Below the pieces are notes generated by a model. The model worked only from the letters and a program-made list of their open reading frames with translations, searched no databases and had not been told where the DNA came from. A DNA stretch of 26,803 bases, taken from the NCBI GenBank assembly GCA_001586965.3, contig LUCW03000966.1:1-26803 (forward strand), given 5' to 3'. The position numbers were made by a program, and so were the translations under genes. This DNA is from Sphaeroforma sirkka. Lineage: Eukaryota > Opisthokonta > Ichthyosporea > Ichthyophonida. Shown in pieces: positions 10,372 to 18,833 of this stretch (position 1 is the first letter of the stretch; each line of letters begins with the position of its first letter).

Positions 10372-10385
10372 GTTATTCGAATAAC
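10372..10385. other. 14-bp perfect palindrome
   Basis: GTTATTCGAATAAC is its own reverse complement. It could be a dimer-binding site, but nothing around it says which. Confidence 0.5.
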
Positions 10386-12795
10386 AATAATCCAGTCGGT
10401 CGGCGGGTCACTCGCAACTCGCGCCTAGGCCTCCCACTCCCCCAGCTTTTTGAGGCTTCCTAAAAAAAAAAGAGTTTGAAGGCAAAAAACCGCCTTAAGT
10501 GGGAAATCCCAGAGTACCTTAACACCTGACTAACGCCATATTTTGTACAATATATATGTTTTTTTAGAACGAAATAAATAGAAATCATTCAAGGCTTTTT
10601 TAAATAGAAAACACATTTCAGGTAAATGGTAGCATTTTACCACCTCTGTAGGCTTTTTTTTCAAATATATCTTAGAAACCTAAAGAAATTGATTTTAACT
10701 TTTCAAACCAATATTTATTGATATTTTTATTTGATCTGTTTAAAAATACCATCATATTTTGTTTGGAAGAATATGACATCTTTTAATTTTCCCATATTTG
10801 TTTTTGTTTACAGGAAGTGATCTTGGTGAGACTTGGTGTACTAAAAATATAATAAAAGGACTCAGGAAAGTTTAAGATGGAGTATGGAAACCACAGGTAG
10901 AGTATCAGGGGAAGAAATTAAAAGAATATTTTGCTCTGTACTACAATTTATTAATATCTGATAGAGATTCGACTTTTTAGAGTAAACCGAGAGCTCGAGA
11001 GTGCAAGACTAGTAGTTGGACGAAGTTATAGACTTATTTTAGCTACCAGTTTTTACCACTTACCACATTCTTCTACTCTAAGAGCTAAATTACTCTCTCT
11101 CTACTAGAGTAGCAGTGACTGTGAGAGTAGCTTGTTGGCCTTGCCGGTGGTGCATGGCCCCCTTTGTTGCGGCTAAGGTGGGAGAGGTATAGTCCCGGTT
11201 CCAGGGTAAAGACGAGTTCACGACTTTGCGAGTTATCTTCCTTAACTCTTAATTCCTCAGTATTTACTCTCTATTCTATCGCTCTCTAGCTCAGAGTAGA
11301 GAGAACTACTGAGGAGATTATAGGTTCCTTTTTTTATCAATGGGAACATTTTATTATTTTAGATAGGGAGTCTGATGAGTCCTAAGATGGTTCAAGAGGA
11401 CCTAAAGTCCTTAACTCCCAACCCACTGTGAGAAGTATGTGAAGCTTAGAATTGTGAGAGCCAGTCGACTAGGGCATGTGAATTTCGAGGGCTCAGCTTC
11501 AAGCCGTTTCCCGTGTGAACGTTTTCAGATTGAATAAATAAGCGTTTCTATACTTTAGGTATACCAGACTACCAAGATTATCCTATATTCTACTTTAGCC
11601 TAAAATGATCCAGGTTTGTTAGCTGTTAGACCTGCGTTTTCGTACATCTTCCATCAGTATATCATCATATAAAAGTATGAGATAAGGGCTAAACTGCTAA
11701 AGCCATTGGTCGTTAGCTCTTAGCCGTCAGGCCTTAAAAGAACAGGTGTCCACGCCAGGGCCCAAAGGTTAGGACCTCAGGGGCCAAGCTGTCAGGCCCC
11801 ACACCTATCTCTTCTAAACTACTACTAGAGAGAGTAAACTCTAAAATACAAATACGACATAGATAAATACTACTTACTCTACTGCTGTAGAGTAGAATAG
11901 GGTAGAAAGTATGGAAAACCCTAAAACTTCTGTATCTTCTTTTCTCGCTCTCACGCACTTCTCTTGCGACTGCTGAGTTCCGACTTCCGACGCATGATGA
12001 TGAGTGTTATATTTTTTAAGGTGTTGACATGTAAAAAAAATAGCTGCTGTGATTTGCGAGTCTGTTTTTGTTTTTTTCAATAAATTAAGTTTAAAAAACA
12101 AAACTGACAAAGACACTGGTTTTCGTTTGCGTTTATTTTTTAAAAACAAAGTATAAATCAGTCGAGCTATTAAATATCTCTTAGGGTCTGTACTCTGGAG
12201 TTGAGAGTCAAGAGTGTCAACTCTCGAGTCTTAACTCTCGCAACTCTCGTGTCTCTCGCACGTGTGTGTGTGTGACTGTGTGTGTATGTGTGTGGTTGTG
12301 TTAAGTGTGGAGTTACAGGAGTCAGGAGAGTGTAACAACTGTGATACTGTATTCTGAAATCTTATTAATCAGTTTAATCTGTGCCCCCTGTAATCTGTAT
12401 GTGGCCATTGGCCAGTCCGACTGTGGCCAACCTCATTACGTTTCCCGTTAAAAAATGTTTTTAAAAATCAAAAAAATAAGTGTTTACGTTCCAAGTTTAT
12501 ACTAAATATACACCTATGGTTATACAAATAGGTTCATTTTTTGAGGCGGCCTAGCTGTCACGAATTGTCCTATTTTTCACTTCGTATCAGCTGTGCATAG
12601 TTTCAAATCGCCTTTTCATTTTTAAAAAGGTCAATTTCTCAGGTGCAAGTGTGGAATAAATTCACAGTCGATTTGCCCCCGATATATAGAAACTTTTTGC
12701 GTTTACGTTAAAAGCATATCGCAATTGGACATGTAGTGCTCTATATTTCTGTATCCCTGTCTCTAGAGTGAGAGTCAGTAGTCAGTAGTCACTAA

Positions 12796-12850
12796 GGGCA
12801 GGTCCTAACGGATCAAGATTTTATGTGATAATCAAGAATCAAGATTGAAT
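12796..12850 (+). repeat. Left TIR of Harbinger element with subterminal repeats
   Basis: Terminal inverted repeat. Within it and just inside, ATCAAGAATCAAG is repeated directly: ATCAAGAATCAAGATTGAAT at about 12831-12850 and ATCAAGAATCAAGGTTCAAT at about 12938-12957. Such subterminal direct repeats are typical sites for the element's DNA-binding proteins. Confidence 0.85.
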
Positions 12851-13046
12851 AGCCAATAGAATTGGCGAAAGTTTTTATTGTGATTATTTTTCAAAAGTGC
12901 GATATGGACAAACCGGAGGGCACTTTCGAAATACGATCAAGAATCAAGGTTCAATTTCGTTTTACATTTATACGTAAACAGCGAAATTCCTCAAATTAAC
13001 GTACTATAACAAAAAAAGAGCGCCCAAATCCACGATAGGAACACCA

Positions 13047-13367
13047 ATGAAATGCGAGATAACATGGCCCGCCACTTCACAAAAAAGTCGGCTTCAAAAT
13101 ACCGACATATACGAGTGCACCAACCCAGACGTACGGAAAGTGCAACGGTTTGTCTACTTTGTAGGCAGTTTGATGTTTATTTTGATGTTGGGTGTCTCTG
13201 TGTTTATGTATTTTATGTCTGTGACTAGTCGAATATACGCCTTTGAATCACTCTCGTTTTTAAACTTTCTTGGAATCTTGACCCGTTTACTATGCATAGT
13301 ATTGCTAATTTGTGTAGATCGACATCAGACATCGAGCAAGATGATGCTGTACATGATTACCCTGTGA
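13047..13367 (+). CDS. Predicted two-helix membrane protein ORF inside the Harbinger element
   Basis: ORF of 106 residues starting about 250 bp inside the left end of the transposon. The N-terminal ~30 residues are hydrophilic. Two hydrophobic segments follow, about residues 34-58 (FVYFVGSLMFILMLGVSVFM) and about 70-90 (FLNFLGILTRLLCIVLLICV), with a short loop between, then a basic tail. No family is recognised, and Harbinger elements are not known to need a membrane protein. It overlaps the next ORF (13292-13678) in another frame; splicing between the two could make one longer protein. The start context is weak. Confidence 0.4.
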   Translation: MKCEITWPATSQKSRLQNTDIYECTNPDVRKVQRFVYFVGSLMFILMLGVSVFMYFMSVTSRIYAFESLSFLNFLGILTRLLCIVLLICVDRHQTSSKMMLYMITL

Positions 13368-13678
13368 ATGAAAAGGTCGTCAGCAATGAACATCAAGAAT
13401 GGAGTCATCCACAAGGTGTGCAGTATGATAGTGGCATATCAAGTTTTATGCAAAACTTGCCTAGCACGATGGACAACTCGCCATCTAACTACTACAACAA
13501 CAACATTGCCCAAAAAAGGTACGCACGCGTGAATAATTATAACAGTAATAGTAATAATTATAGCAGTGACAGTTTATCCATGCTGCACACAATACCAAAC
13601 CTTTTTTGTGCCTCAAATACAAACCAACAATATTACTATGTATACGAACATAAGTTTAGCACCAACAGTCAACCGTAA
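13292..13678 (+). CDS. Asn/Ser-rich ORF inside the Harbinger element
   Basis: 128-residue ORF overlapping the end of the membrane-protein ORF in a different frame. After an acidic N-terminal part it becomes rich in Asn, Ser and Tyr (NNYNSNSNNYSSDS), and similar AAC/AGT codon runs continue past its stop. No domain is recognised. It may be an exon joined to one of its neighbours rather than a separate gene. Confidence 0.35.
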   Translation: MHSIANLCRSTSDIEQDDAVHDYPVNEKVVSNEHQEWSHPQGVQYDSGISSFMQNLPSTMDNSPSNYYNNNIAQKRYARVNNYNSNSNNYSSDSLSMLHTIPNLFCASNTNQQYYYVYEHKFSTNSQP

Positions 13679-13714
13679 TAACAGCAATAGTAATAGAGTG
13701 ATGCTAAAGAATAG

Positions 13715-14233
13715 GTGGAGAATGATAAAGTAGGTTATGTTGGGAACGAAAAGGAAGGCAAATCGCTTACAGAAATTGGTCTAGAAGGGGAAGTCGATTT
13801 CGATGAAGGAGAGGATAGTGATGATGAGGACGATGCAGATAGAGCTTTTAGTGAACTTCTAGGACACCAATTAGAGGTATTAGAAGCAGCCAAAGATAGT
13901 GATGATGATGCAGACCCTGATTGGACTCCCACTAATAGCGCCCCACTTCCAGAAACAACGGTAGCCCCAAATTTAGTGACACCAAAGTCTGTCAGGACTG
14001 TGCAGCCGAACTACACTACTTGGAAACGTGTTGCACTCAGATCAGAGATCAACCGTCGAACGACCCTGCTAGGTAAAAACCTGGATTTCTTGTCACCTAC
14101 AACAAAGATCAAAATGGATTCTGCACGGAAGACGACCTCGTCACCGCTGCCTCAACAACACAATCACTCTCCAAGATTAGATGGGCGGATAAAAAGTCAG
14201 CATCTCAGCAGTCTGTTTTATTTTGAAGGGTAA
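13715..14233 (+). CDS. Acidic protein ORF inside the Harbinger element
   Basis: Open frame of 172 codons. It begins at a GTG just after an AG acceptor-like site, so it is probably an exon without its own start. Residues about 25-70 are strongly acidic (DFDEGEDSDDEDDADRAF and DSDDDADPDWTP); the C-terminal half is basic and Ser/Thr-rich. Codon composition looks coding. It probably belongs to the element's second, non-transposase protein. I cannot see a Myb/SANT domain, which that protein usually has. Confidence 0.4.
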   Translation: MENDKVGYVGNEKEGKSLTEIGLEGEVDFDEGEDSDDEDDADRAFSELLGHQLEVLEAAKDSDDDADPDWTPTNSAPLPETTVAPNLVTPKSVRTVQPNYTTWKRVALRSEINRRTTLLGKNLDFLSPTTKIKMDSARKTTSSPLPQQHNHSPRLDGRIKSQHLSSLFYFEG

Positions 14234-14978
14234 TGATGAAGCTACCCTTGCTAGAGACAGAACACCGTTGTGGCACACTTGTCCTCTTTTATGCGATAGG
14301 CTGTCAGCTCAGTTTCAAGCTGGAATCAATAACAAGAAAGCAATTGCGGAGGCACGTGAAGGCTTGTCGTCGATGAAAACCCCCAATGCTGTTGCGAGGT
14401 TCTTCTCGCTGGTGAATGATACCAACCATGTAAATGCATTCGTACAGATTGAAGATGGAGAGACACGTACCGACTTCGAGAACCGCACAATAGGTAAGAA
14501 CAGTCAGGTTTTAACTGAATTGACTAGAAACTATGCAACTGACAAATATTGTGTCAATCATAGAACTGCTTTAGTTGATGATTTCGATCAAAATGCCAAA
14601 AAAACTCTCATTGATAAAAATGGTAAACGTAAAAAGGTTTCGGATGCACGCAAACCTATCTATCCTAGTAAATCAAACTAGATAGTCGATGTATCAACAC
14701 TTGATCCTCGTAATACGTTCGAGGCACGAGCAATTAAGTTAGTTGAAGAATTGGCTCAGGTCAATCTCAGAGATATGTCTCTAGCCAACGCTATTCGATC
14801 GAAGCATGGCGACGGATGGGAATCTGCACTTCGAGAGAAACTATGAAGCATTTGGAAGGAGACAAAGGCTCAGTATGCTAGGTCTGTTGCCAACAAGGAC
14901 CAGTCTGGTAACAATCAGCCCAATTTTGCATGTTTTACTCCAAGCATTTATCCACTGATAATGCATGCGTACATGTAG
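14223..14978 (+). pseudogene. Continuation of the Harbinger second-protein region, broken
   Basis: The first part (14223-14681) is an open frame of 152 codons that opens at a TTG, not ATG, and overlaps the end of the acidic ORF. The same frame continues with protein-like sequence after stops at 14679-14681 and 14844-14846, and ends at 14976-14978. Readable stretches include VDVSTLDPRNTFEARAIKLV, a Trp-containing helix-rich stretch (GDGWESALREKL) and IWKETKAQYARSVANKD. The two Trp with basic residues around could be a worn DNA-binding domain, but I cannot assign one. Composition across the stops is alike, so decay of one gene is the simplest reading. Confidence 0.4.
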
Positions 14979-15175
14979 GACGCCAACAATGAAGACATCT
15001 TTGCGGTATATTTTTCTGATTTCGATTTTGGGCTTTCTTCATGCATGTAAATTACTTTATTTATGTATAGTTAAATGATTCTCTGTTCCAAACATAATGT
15101 TATTGTTTTGCAATTATTTAAACATCAATACGGTCTTTACGCGAGAAACGGTACCAGGAGGGATCAGTACAATGC

Positions 15176-15394
15176 ATGAAGATGATATCGATGATAAGTT
15201 ATACTGTTTTCAATAGAGAGTTTAAACGATCCAAGAATGAAAATCGTGATGTATCATCTTTACTCAGAGATAATAGAGAGACTCGCAGCGAGCTCAAAAG
15301 TATTGATGATGACGATGATTTTATGAAAGAAAATCTAACAACGGGTTTAAATAGGAGAGTAGTAGAAGAAAATGCCGAAAAGGAGAAGCTATAG
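15176..15394 (+). CDS. Small charged ORF inside the Harbinger element
   Basis: 72-residue ORF from ATG, hydrophilic throughout, with a basic stretch (REFKRSKNENRD), an acidic run (DDDDD) and a C-terminal Glu/Lys-rich segment that could be helical or coiled. The frame is open upstream to at least 15128, so it may be the last exon of the plus-strand gene. No family is recognised. Confidence 0.3.
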   Translation: MKMISMISYTVFNREFKRSKNENRDVSSLLRDNRETRSELKSIDDDDDFMKENLTTGLNRRVVEENAEKEKL

Positions 15395-15479
15395 TACAGA
15401 CGACCCTGTCCTGGTATGTAGTTTGTATATGTGTACATAAAAGAAACAATAAATTGTATATAAATATGTGTGCATGGGG

Positions 15480-15610
15480 GTCGAAGGGTGGTATATATAT
15501 GTGTGTACATATGTTTTTACAACACGTGTACAAATGTACATACACGTTTACAAGTGTACACACACGTGTACACGTGCACACACACGTGTACAAACACACA
15601 GATCGATGCA
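15480..15610. repeat. GT/AC-rich tract with four CACGTG E-boxes
   Basis: Between the plus- and minus-strand genes of the Harbinger element lies a GTGTACA/TGTACAC-rich tract with CACGTG at 15523, 15563, 15571 and 15583. Overlapping ORFs on both strands here (15454-15909, 15321-15698 and others) are consequences of the repeat. Confidence 0.75.
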
Positions 15611-16377
15611 GGTGCATGTGGGTTTCTATGGTCCTGCACACTTGCATTGGTCTCTCTGTATGTGTTGGTGTGTGTAAATTATATACATATATAGACAAGT
15701 ATAGTATAATAAATACTTTATTGATAAGTATTATGGGTCTTCAAGATCTCAATCCATTGCATCAATATCTATGTTGTTGTCCAATCGATCTCTATTTTGG
15801 ACTAGGTTGTAAGTCGGTCGACTTATTTGTTCTTCCTGTAGACGCTCTGTTCTATAAATTTGCTTATCCATACAAGTACATATGTCGCTCCGATTTTTAC
15901 GCATTCTGATTATTTTGCTGCCTAATTCTTACATGACTCTCTCAGTTGCAGCTGTTCTTTTTGATTTACGAGTGATTATCTGTATAGAATCTCGGCCCTA
16001 GTGATCCACTTTCATCAACCTTTGGACATACTTCATCCCTAGGAAATACACGACTATAGTTGTTGTTTCCAATGCAATAATTATGTAACCTAGCTACTGC
16101 CATTAGTATTTTACAATTAAATTTTAAACTGTATCTGAGAGGCGACCATAATATCTCCCATTTTCTCATTAAGATCCCGAATGCTTGCTCTATATACATT
16201 CGGGTCTGGGAATGCGCGAAGTTATACCTATTTTTATATTCAGGAAGCTCGGTGATATCCCCAGGCCAAGGAACAAGGAGCTTTTCTGTACCACCATATG
16301 CGGCATCCCCAACAATATAGTAGGGCTCAGGTACTTCTAGCAGTTTACGTGCGAATCCCGCTGATGACCAAGCCATT

Positions 16378-16403
16378 CTATCGTGAGTTTTACCTCACGA
16401 TAG
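16378..16403. other. 10-bp perfect inverted repeat inside transposase exon
   Basis: CTATCGTGAG (16378-16387) and CTCACGATAG (16394-16403) with a 6-bp loop, placed exactly where the transposase frame meets an in-frame TGA. One arm encodes THDR of the conserved THDRMAW block. Confidence 0.9.
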
Positions 16404-16458
16404 TGCAGAGAATCATAAGAACCTGTTCTTTTTTCAAACGGGAATAAATGTCAATGTG

Positions 16459-16476
16459 TAAACGTATATACGTTTA
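16459..16476. other. 18-bp perfect palindrome in transposase intron
   Basis: TAAACGTATATACGTTTA reads the same on both strands. It lies in the inferred 106-bp intron of the transposase gene. Confidence 0.9.
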
Positions 16477-17396
16477 TTTTATCGAAAATGAATATTGTCA
16501 ATATATACAATAATAAAAAACAGCTCACCTATAACGGCTAACGTAGACAGCTTGACAATTGAGACCTATTTCACTCTTGTGTCCTGCATACATTTTCTTT
16601 CGTCCAGGACATTCTTTGAGTGTCGGCAATATAGTTTTAACAAATAAGCCGTCTGCGCAACCGACACAATGCTCGAGTAATTTACTACTACTATGATTTC
16701 TATAACCTTCTGCTATGTCTTCACACTCATCAGTTCAGCTGTAAATTCGGGAGTATTTCATCCGCTAAAATAGCTTCAATTACGCGCTCCAGGATTGTGT
16801 ATACTGCTGATCTACTAACCCGTATGAAATCGTTGAAATCTTGAATTCTCGCACCTGCCAGTATTCGTGAACTTCTACATCGATTCGTCCATTACGAAGT
16901 GCACTCCTTGTTTCATCTCTCTCTAAAACAGGTCTAAGCGCTTGTGCAAGTGTTGTAAACTGACTATATGTCATTCTAAATGTATTAGCAAACAGACCCT
17001 CTTGAATCAGCTCGCCTGCAATCTGTGTGCAAGACTTTCGGACTCTGACTATCATCGCTTTGCGCGTTGGTGGCTTGCTATAAAAATCAAAAACGTTAAC
17101 GATAGCTATCATCAGAGCGACCATAAGGCCGCGTGCATGTAACTGTCTAATAGCCATAGTGACTGCATTAGTACACAAACATCCATATGCGTATATATGT
17201 GGTGTAGTGTTTGTGTGCAACATTTTGTGTTCAGTTTGTAGAAAAATAACATCCATTTACCAATAGAAAATATATAAAAATCTAATCAGAAATTGGCGGG
17301 AAAGTATATAATTTTATTAAATTTTACGGGAACTGATTTCTAGCCAGTCCTATTTCACTGCTGTCCCAAACGATTCTGAGTCGGACCAGTGGATAT

Positions 17397-17451
17397 TCAA
17401 ACTTGATTTCTTGATTGAGTAAAAAAAATCTTGATCCGTTAATACTCGCCC
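17397..17451 (-). repeat. Right TIR of Harbinger element
   Basis: Inverted partner of the left end. The stretch AACGGATCAAGATT is identical in both ends, and ATCAAG motifs recur further in. Followed directly by the TAA target duplication. Confidence 0.88.
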
Positions 17452-17460
17452 TAAACTAAC

Positions 17461-17720
17461 TACTACTACTAGAGTAGAGTAGGACTCACTCTACTACTAG
17501 TGGCTAGACTGCTAGTAGAGTAGGTGTCTACTCTAGAGAGAGAGAGTAGTGTCTCCTACTACTACTCTCTCTCTACTCTCTCTACTACTACTAGTAGTGT
17601 AGTCAGTGAAAGAATAAGTAGAGAGATAGTAGTTAGTAGTGGAGGGAGGGAATCTCTCTAGAAATACTATAATAGAGAGACTACTACAGGCTCTGTGAGG
17701 AGTAGTGACTCTACTACGAG
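17461..17720. repeat. CTACT/AGAGAG palindromic low-complexity tract
   Basis: Built almost wholly from CTACTACT, CTCTCT, AGAGAG and AGTAGT blocks, many in inverted pairs such as CTACTACTAGAGTAG. It starts right at the right-hand Harbinger target duplication. The ORF at 17533-17766 is a by-product of this composition. Confidence 0.85.
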
Positions 17721-18384
17721 TTTCTATTACACACACAGAGCAAGAAATACGAGTAGGACTTTGCAAGACTGTAAAACTGTGAACGTTTTTTAATATTATA
17801 TTTTTTTTAAATATGTATTAAAGCTGAACTCCCTGCTTATTGGGTTGATATTATATTTTCTTAAAAAATCCCCTATTGTCGAGTCCTGAGCTACCATGTC
17901 ATTATTATGTAACCATCTGTACGTTTTCTTATTGCATTTTGGGAAAGCACATGATTCTTTTTTCTTAATTAAGAATCTGAACCCAATTCCTATTAATCCT
18001 GTACCCAAAATCGGCAGAATCCAAAACTTAAACCCATTTTTTTCGCTACGTGATTATTAATTAAGAATAAGATACTAATCGTGCCAAAGCGGTGGTACTT
18101 AATAATAAATTCCTCATGCGTACTTCCTATTTCTTAATTAAGCCAATTTTTTGTTTCAAGATAATTTCTTAATAATGAACGACATATTAAGTGAGATAAC
18201 ATTCATATTTCTTAAAAAATATTATTTGGCGCTTGTGTACACGACTACACATGTGATGAAGAACTTACCACTACGAATAAATAATTAAATACATACTAAA
18301 ATACAACTTTAACAGACCACAACTTCAAAGCTGTGCTCAGTATAAATCATCAATAACTATTCACAACGAACAAGTAGGACAAGA

Positions 18385-18780
18385 TTATAGCATGGCCAGT
18401 GGACGAAATCTTTTTACATCGTCGTACCATTGTTTGGCGTGCTTCTTCTCATAATGTATTATAGCATTATTCGCATTCTTGCGATTCCATGAGTAAGTTT
18501 TAGTGTTGTCGCAATACCTGCAGGTAGCTTTGTTGCAATCGTCATCGTCAACTTTAAACTTTGTGGCTGCGAAATTTAGTTTTTGTTCTTTTGTTATCCC
18601 TCGATAAAGTTTCAAACAACTATACTGACTTGCATCGTCAATAGCATCAATGTTAATCGGCTGCATCCTCTTGATAGAGGATCGCACATTATCTGATTTT
18701 CGCACACTCTTTTCAGAGGGGGTAATGGTGTCAGTATCGGTAGCAGTTGTTCGCCCAATGCCGTCACTTTTCTCCGCCAT
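18385..18780 (-). CDS. Short BED-type zinc-finger protein
   Basis: 131 residues from the Met at 18780 (AGTATGGCG, a good start context); an in-frame Met at 18819 would add 13. A BED-like finger lies near the C-terminus: C87-x2-C90-x18-H109-x4-H114 (CRYCDNTKTYSWN then NAIIHYEKKHAKQW), with the usual Asn/His spacing. The N-terminal half is Ser/Thr/Asp-rich and probably disordered. BED fingers bind DNA in hAT-type transposases and in host proteins derived from them. Here the protein stops about 17 residues after the finger, with no transposase domain, so it could be a truncated transposase, an element-encoded regulator or a domesticated gene. The frame itself is intact. A TATTTATATA lies about 45-55 bp upstream. 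The TTCTTAA arrays on both sides are candidate binding sites (inference). Confidence 0.65.
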   Translation of the reverse strand: MAEKSDGIGRTTATDTDTITPSEKSVRKSDNVRSSIKRMQPINIDAIDDASQYSCLKLYRGITKEQKLNFAATKFKVDDDDCNKATCRYCDNTKTYSWNRKNANNAIIHYEKKHAKQWYDDVKRFRPLAML

Positions 18781-18823
18781 ACTTACATTCACTTCTACAC
18801 TTCTACGCCCAATGCACAACCCC

Positions 18824-18833
18824 TATATAAATA
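18824..18833 (-). promoter_or_regulatory. TATA-like box before the BED gene
   Basis: TATTTATATA on the minus strand, 44-53 bp upstream of the preferred start codon. If this box is used, the 13-residue N-terminal extension would be hard to transcribe, which supports the shorter start. Confidence 0.35.

Larger units (their letters stand above)
8741..12795. other. AT-rich low-complexity intergenic region
   Basis: About 4 kb with no convincing gene on either strand. It is a patchwork of T-runs joined to A-runs (near 8794, 9150, 9617, 9730, 10560, 11330, 12065 and 12135), CTACT/AGAGAG tracts (near 10150, 11095, 11280, 11815 and 11880), TTGACAGT-like short tandem repeats and a TG-rich tract (12255-12300). 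Open frames here (for example 10199-10384 and 11734-12149) lack domains and cross low-complexity sequence. Confidence 0.7.
15966..17256 (-). pseudogene. PIF/Harbinger transposase (HARBI1-like, DDE_Tnp_4), decayed
   Basis: The DDE nuclease that cuts and inserts the element. The catalytic triad is visible: first Asp in GCADGLF (codon 16651-16653), second Asp in IVGDAAYGG (16305-16307), Glu in YIEQAFGIL (16188-16190). Other family marks are GHKSEIGLNCQAV, THDRMAWSSAGF and ARLHNYCI near the end. An HTH-like N-terminal part (SVSTI-like IRVSRSAVYTILERVIEA) precedes them. An intron fits at 16423-16528 (GTGAGC...CAG). The gene is broken: the frame changes near 16855 and again near 16735, and two TGA codons lie in the spliced frame just before GKTHDRM (16414-16416 and 16396-16398). 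The start is uncertain; 17256 is the furthest Met. Stop at 15966-15968. Confidence 0.88.
12796..17451. mobile_element. PIF/Harbinger DNA transposon, 4656 bp
   Basis: The ends are inverted repeats. Left begins GGGCAGGTCCTAACGGATCA; right, read inward, begins GGGCGAGTATTAACGGATCA; 21 of the first 25 bases match, and similarity continues patchily to about 55 bp. A TAA lies on each side (12793-12795 and 17452-17454), the 3-bp target duplication usual for PIF/Harbinger. Inside, a DDE_Tnp_4 (HARBI1-like) transposase lies on the minus strand in the right half, and several plus-strand ORFs fill the left half, as in Harbingers that carry a second gene. The transposase is decayed, so this copy is probably inactive. 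The target was a CTACT/AGTAGT-rich tract: both flanks carry it. TIR divergence suggests an insertion that is not recent. Confidence 0.92.

Noticed and set aside
11130-11225. GC-rich stretch with GGTTCCAGGG resembling a tRNA T-arm
   Set aside because: No acceptor, D or anticodon arms can be folded at the right spacing.
11372-11418. Hammerhead-ribozyme-like sequence: CTGATGAG, a GTCCT/AGGAC stem and an outer GGGAGT/ACTCCC stem
   Set aside because: The conserved GAAA is CTAAA here, and there is no room for the third stem or a clear cleavage triplet.
15199-15698. His/Tyr/Thr/Cys-rich ORFs on both strands in the centre of the Harbinger element
   Set aside because: Products of a GTGTACA/CACGTG-rich tract, open in several frames.
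17796-18008. 70-codon minus-strand ORF beside the left TTCTTAA array
   Set aside because: Includes a motif array in its coding sequence, has no domain, and does not join the BED frame.
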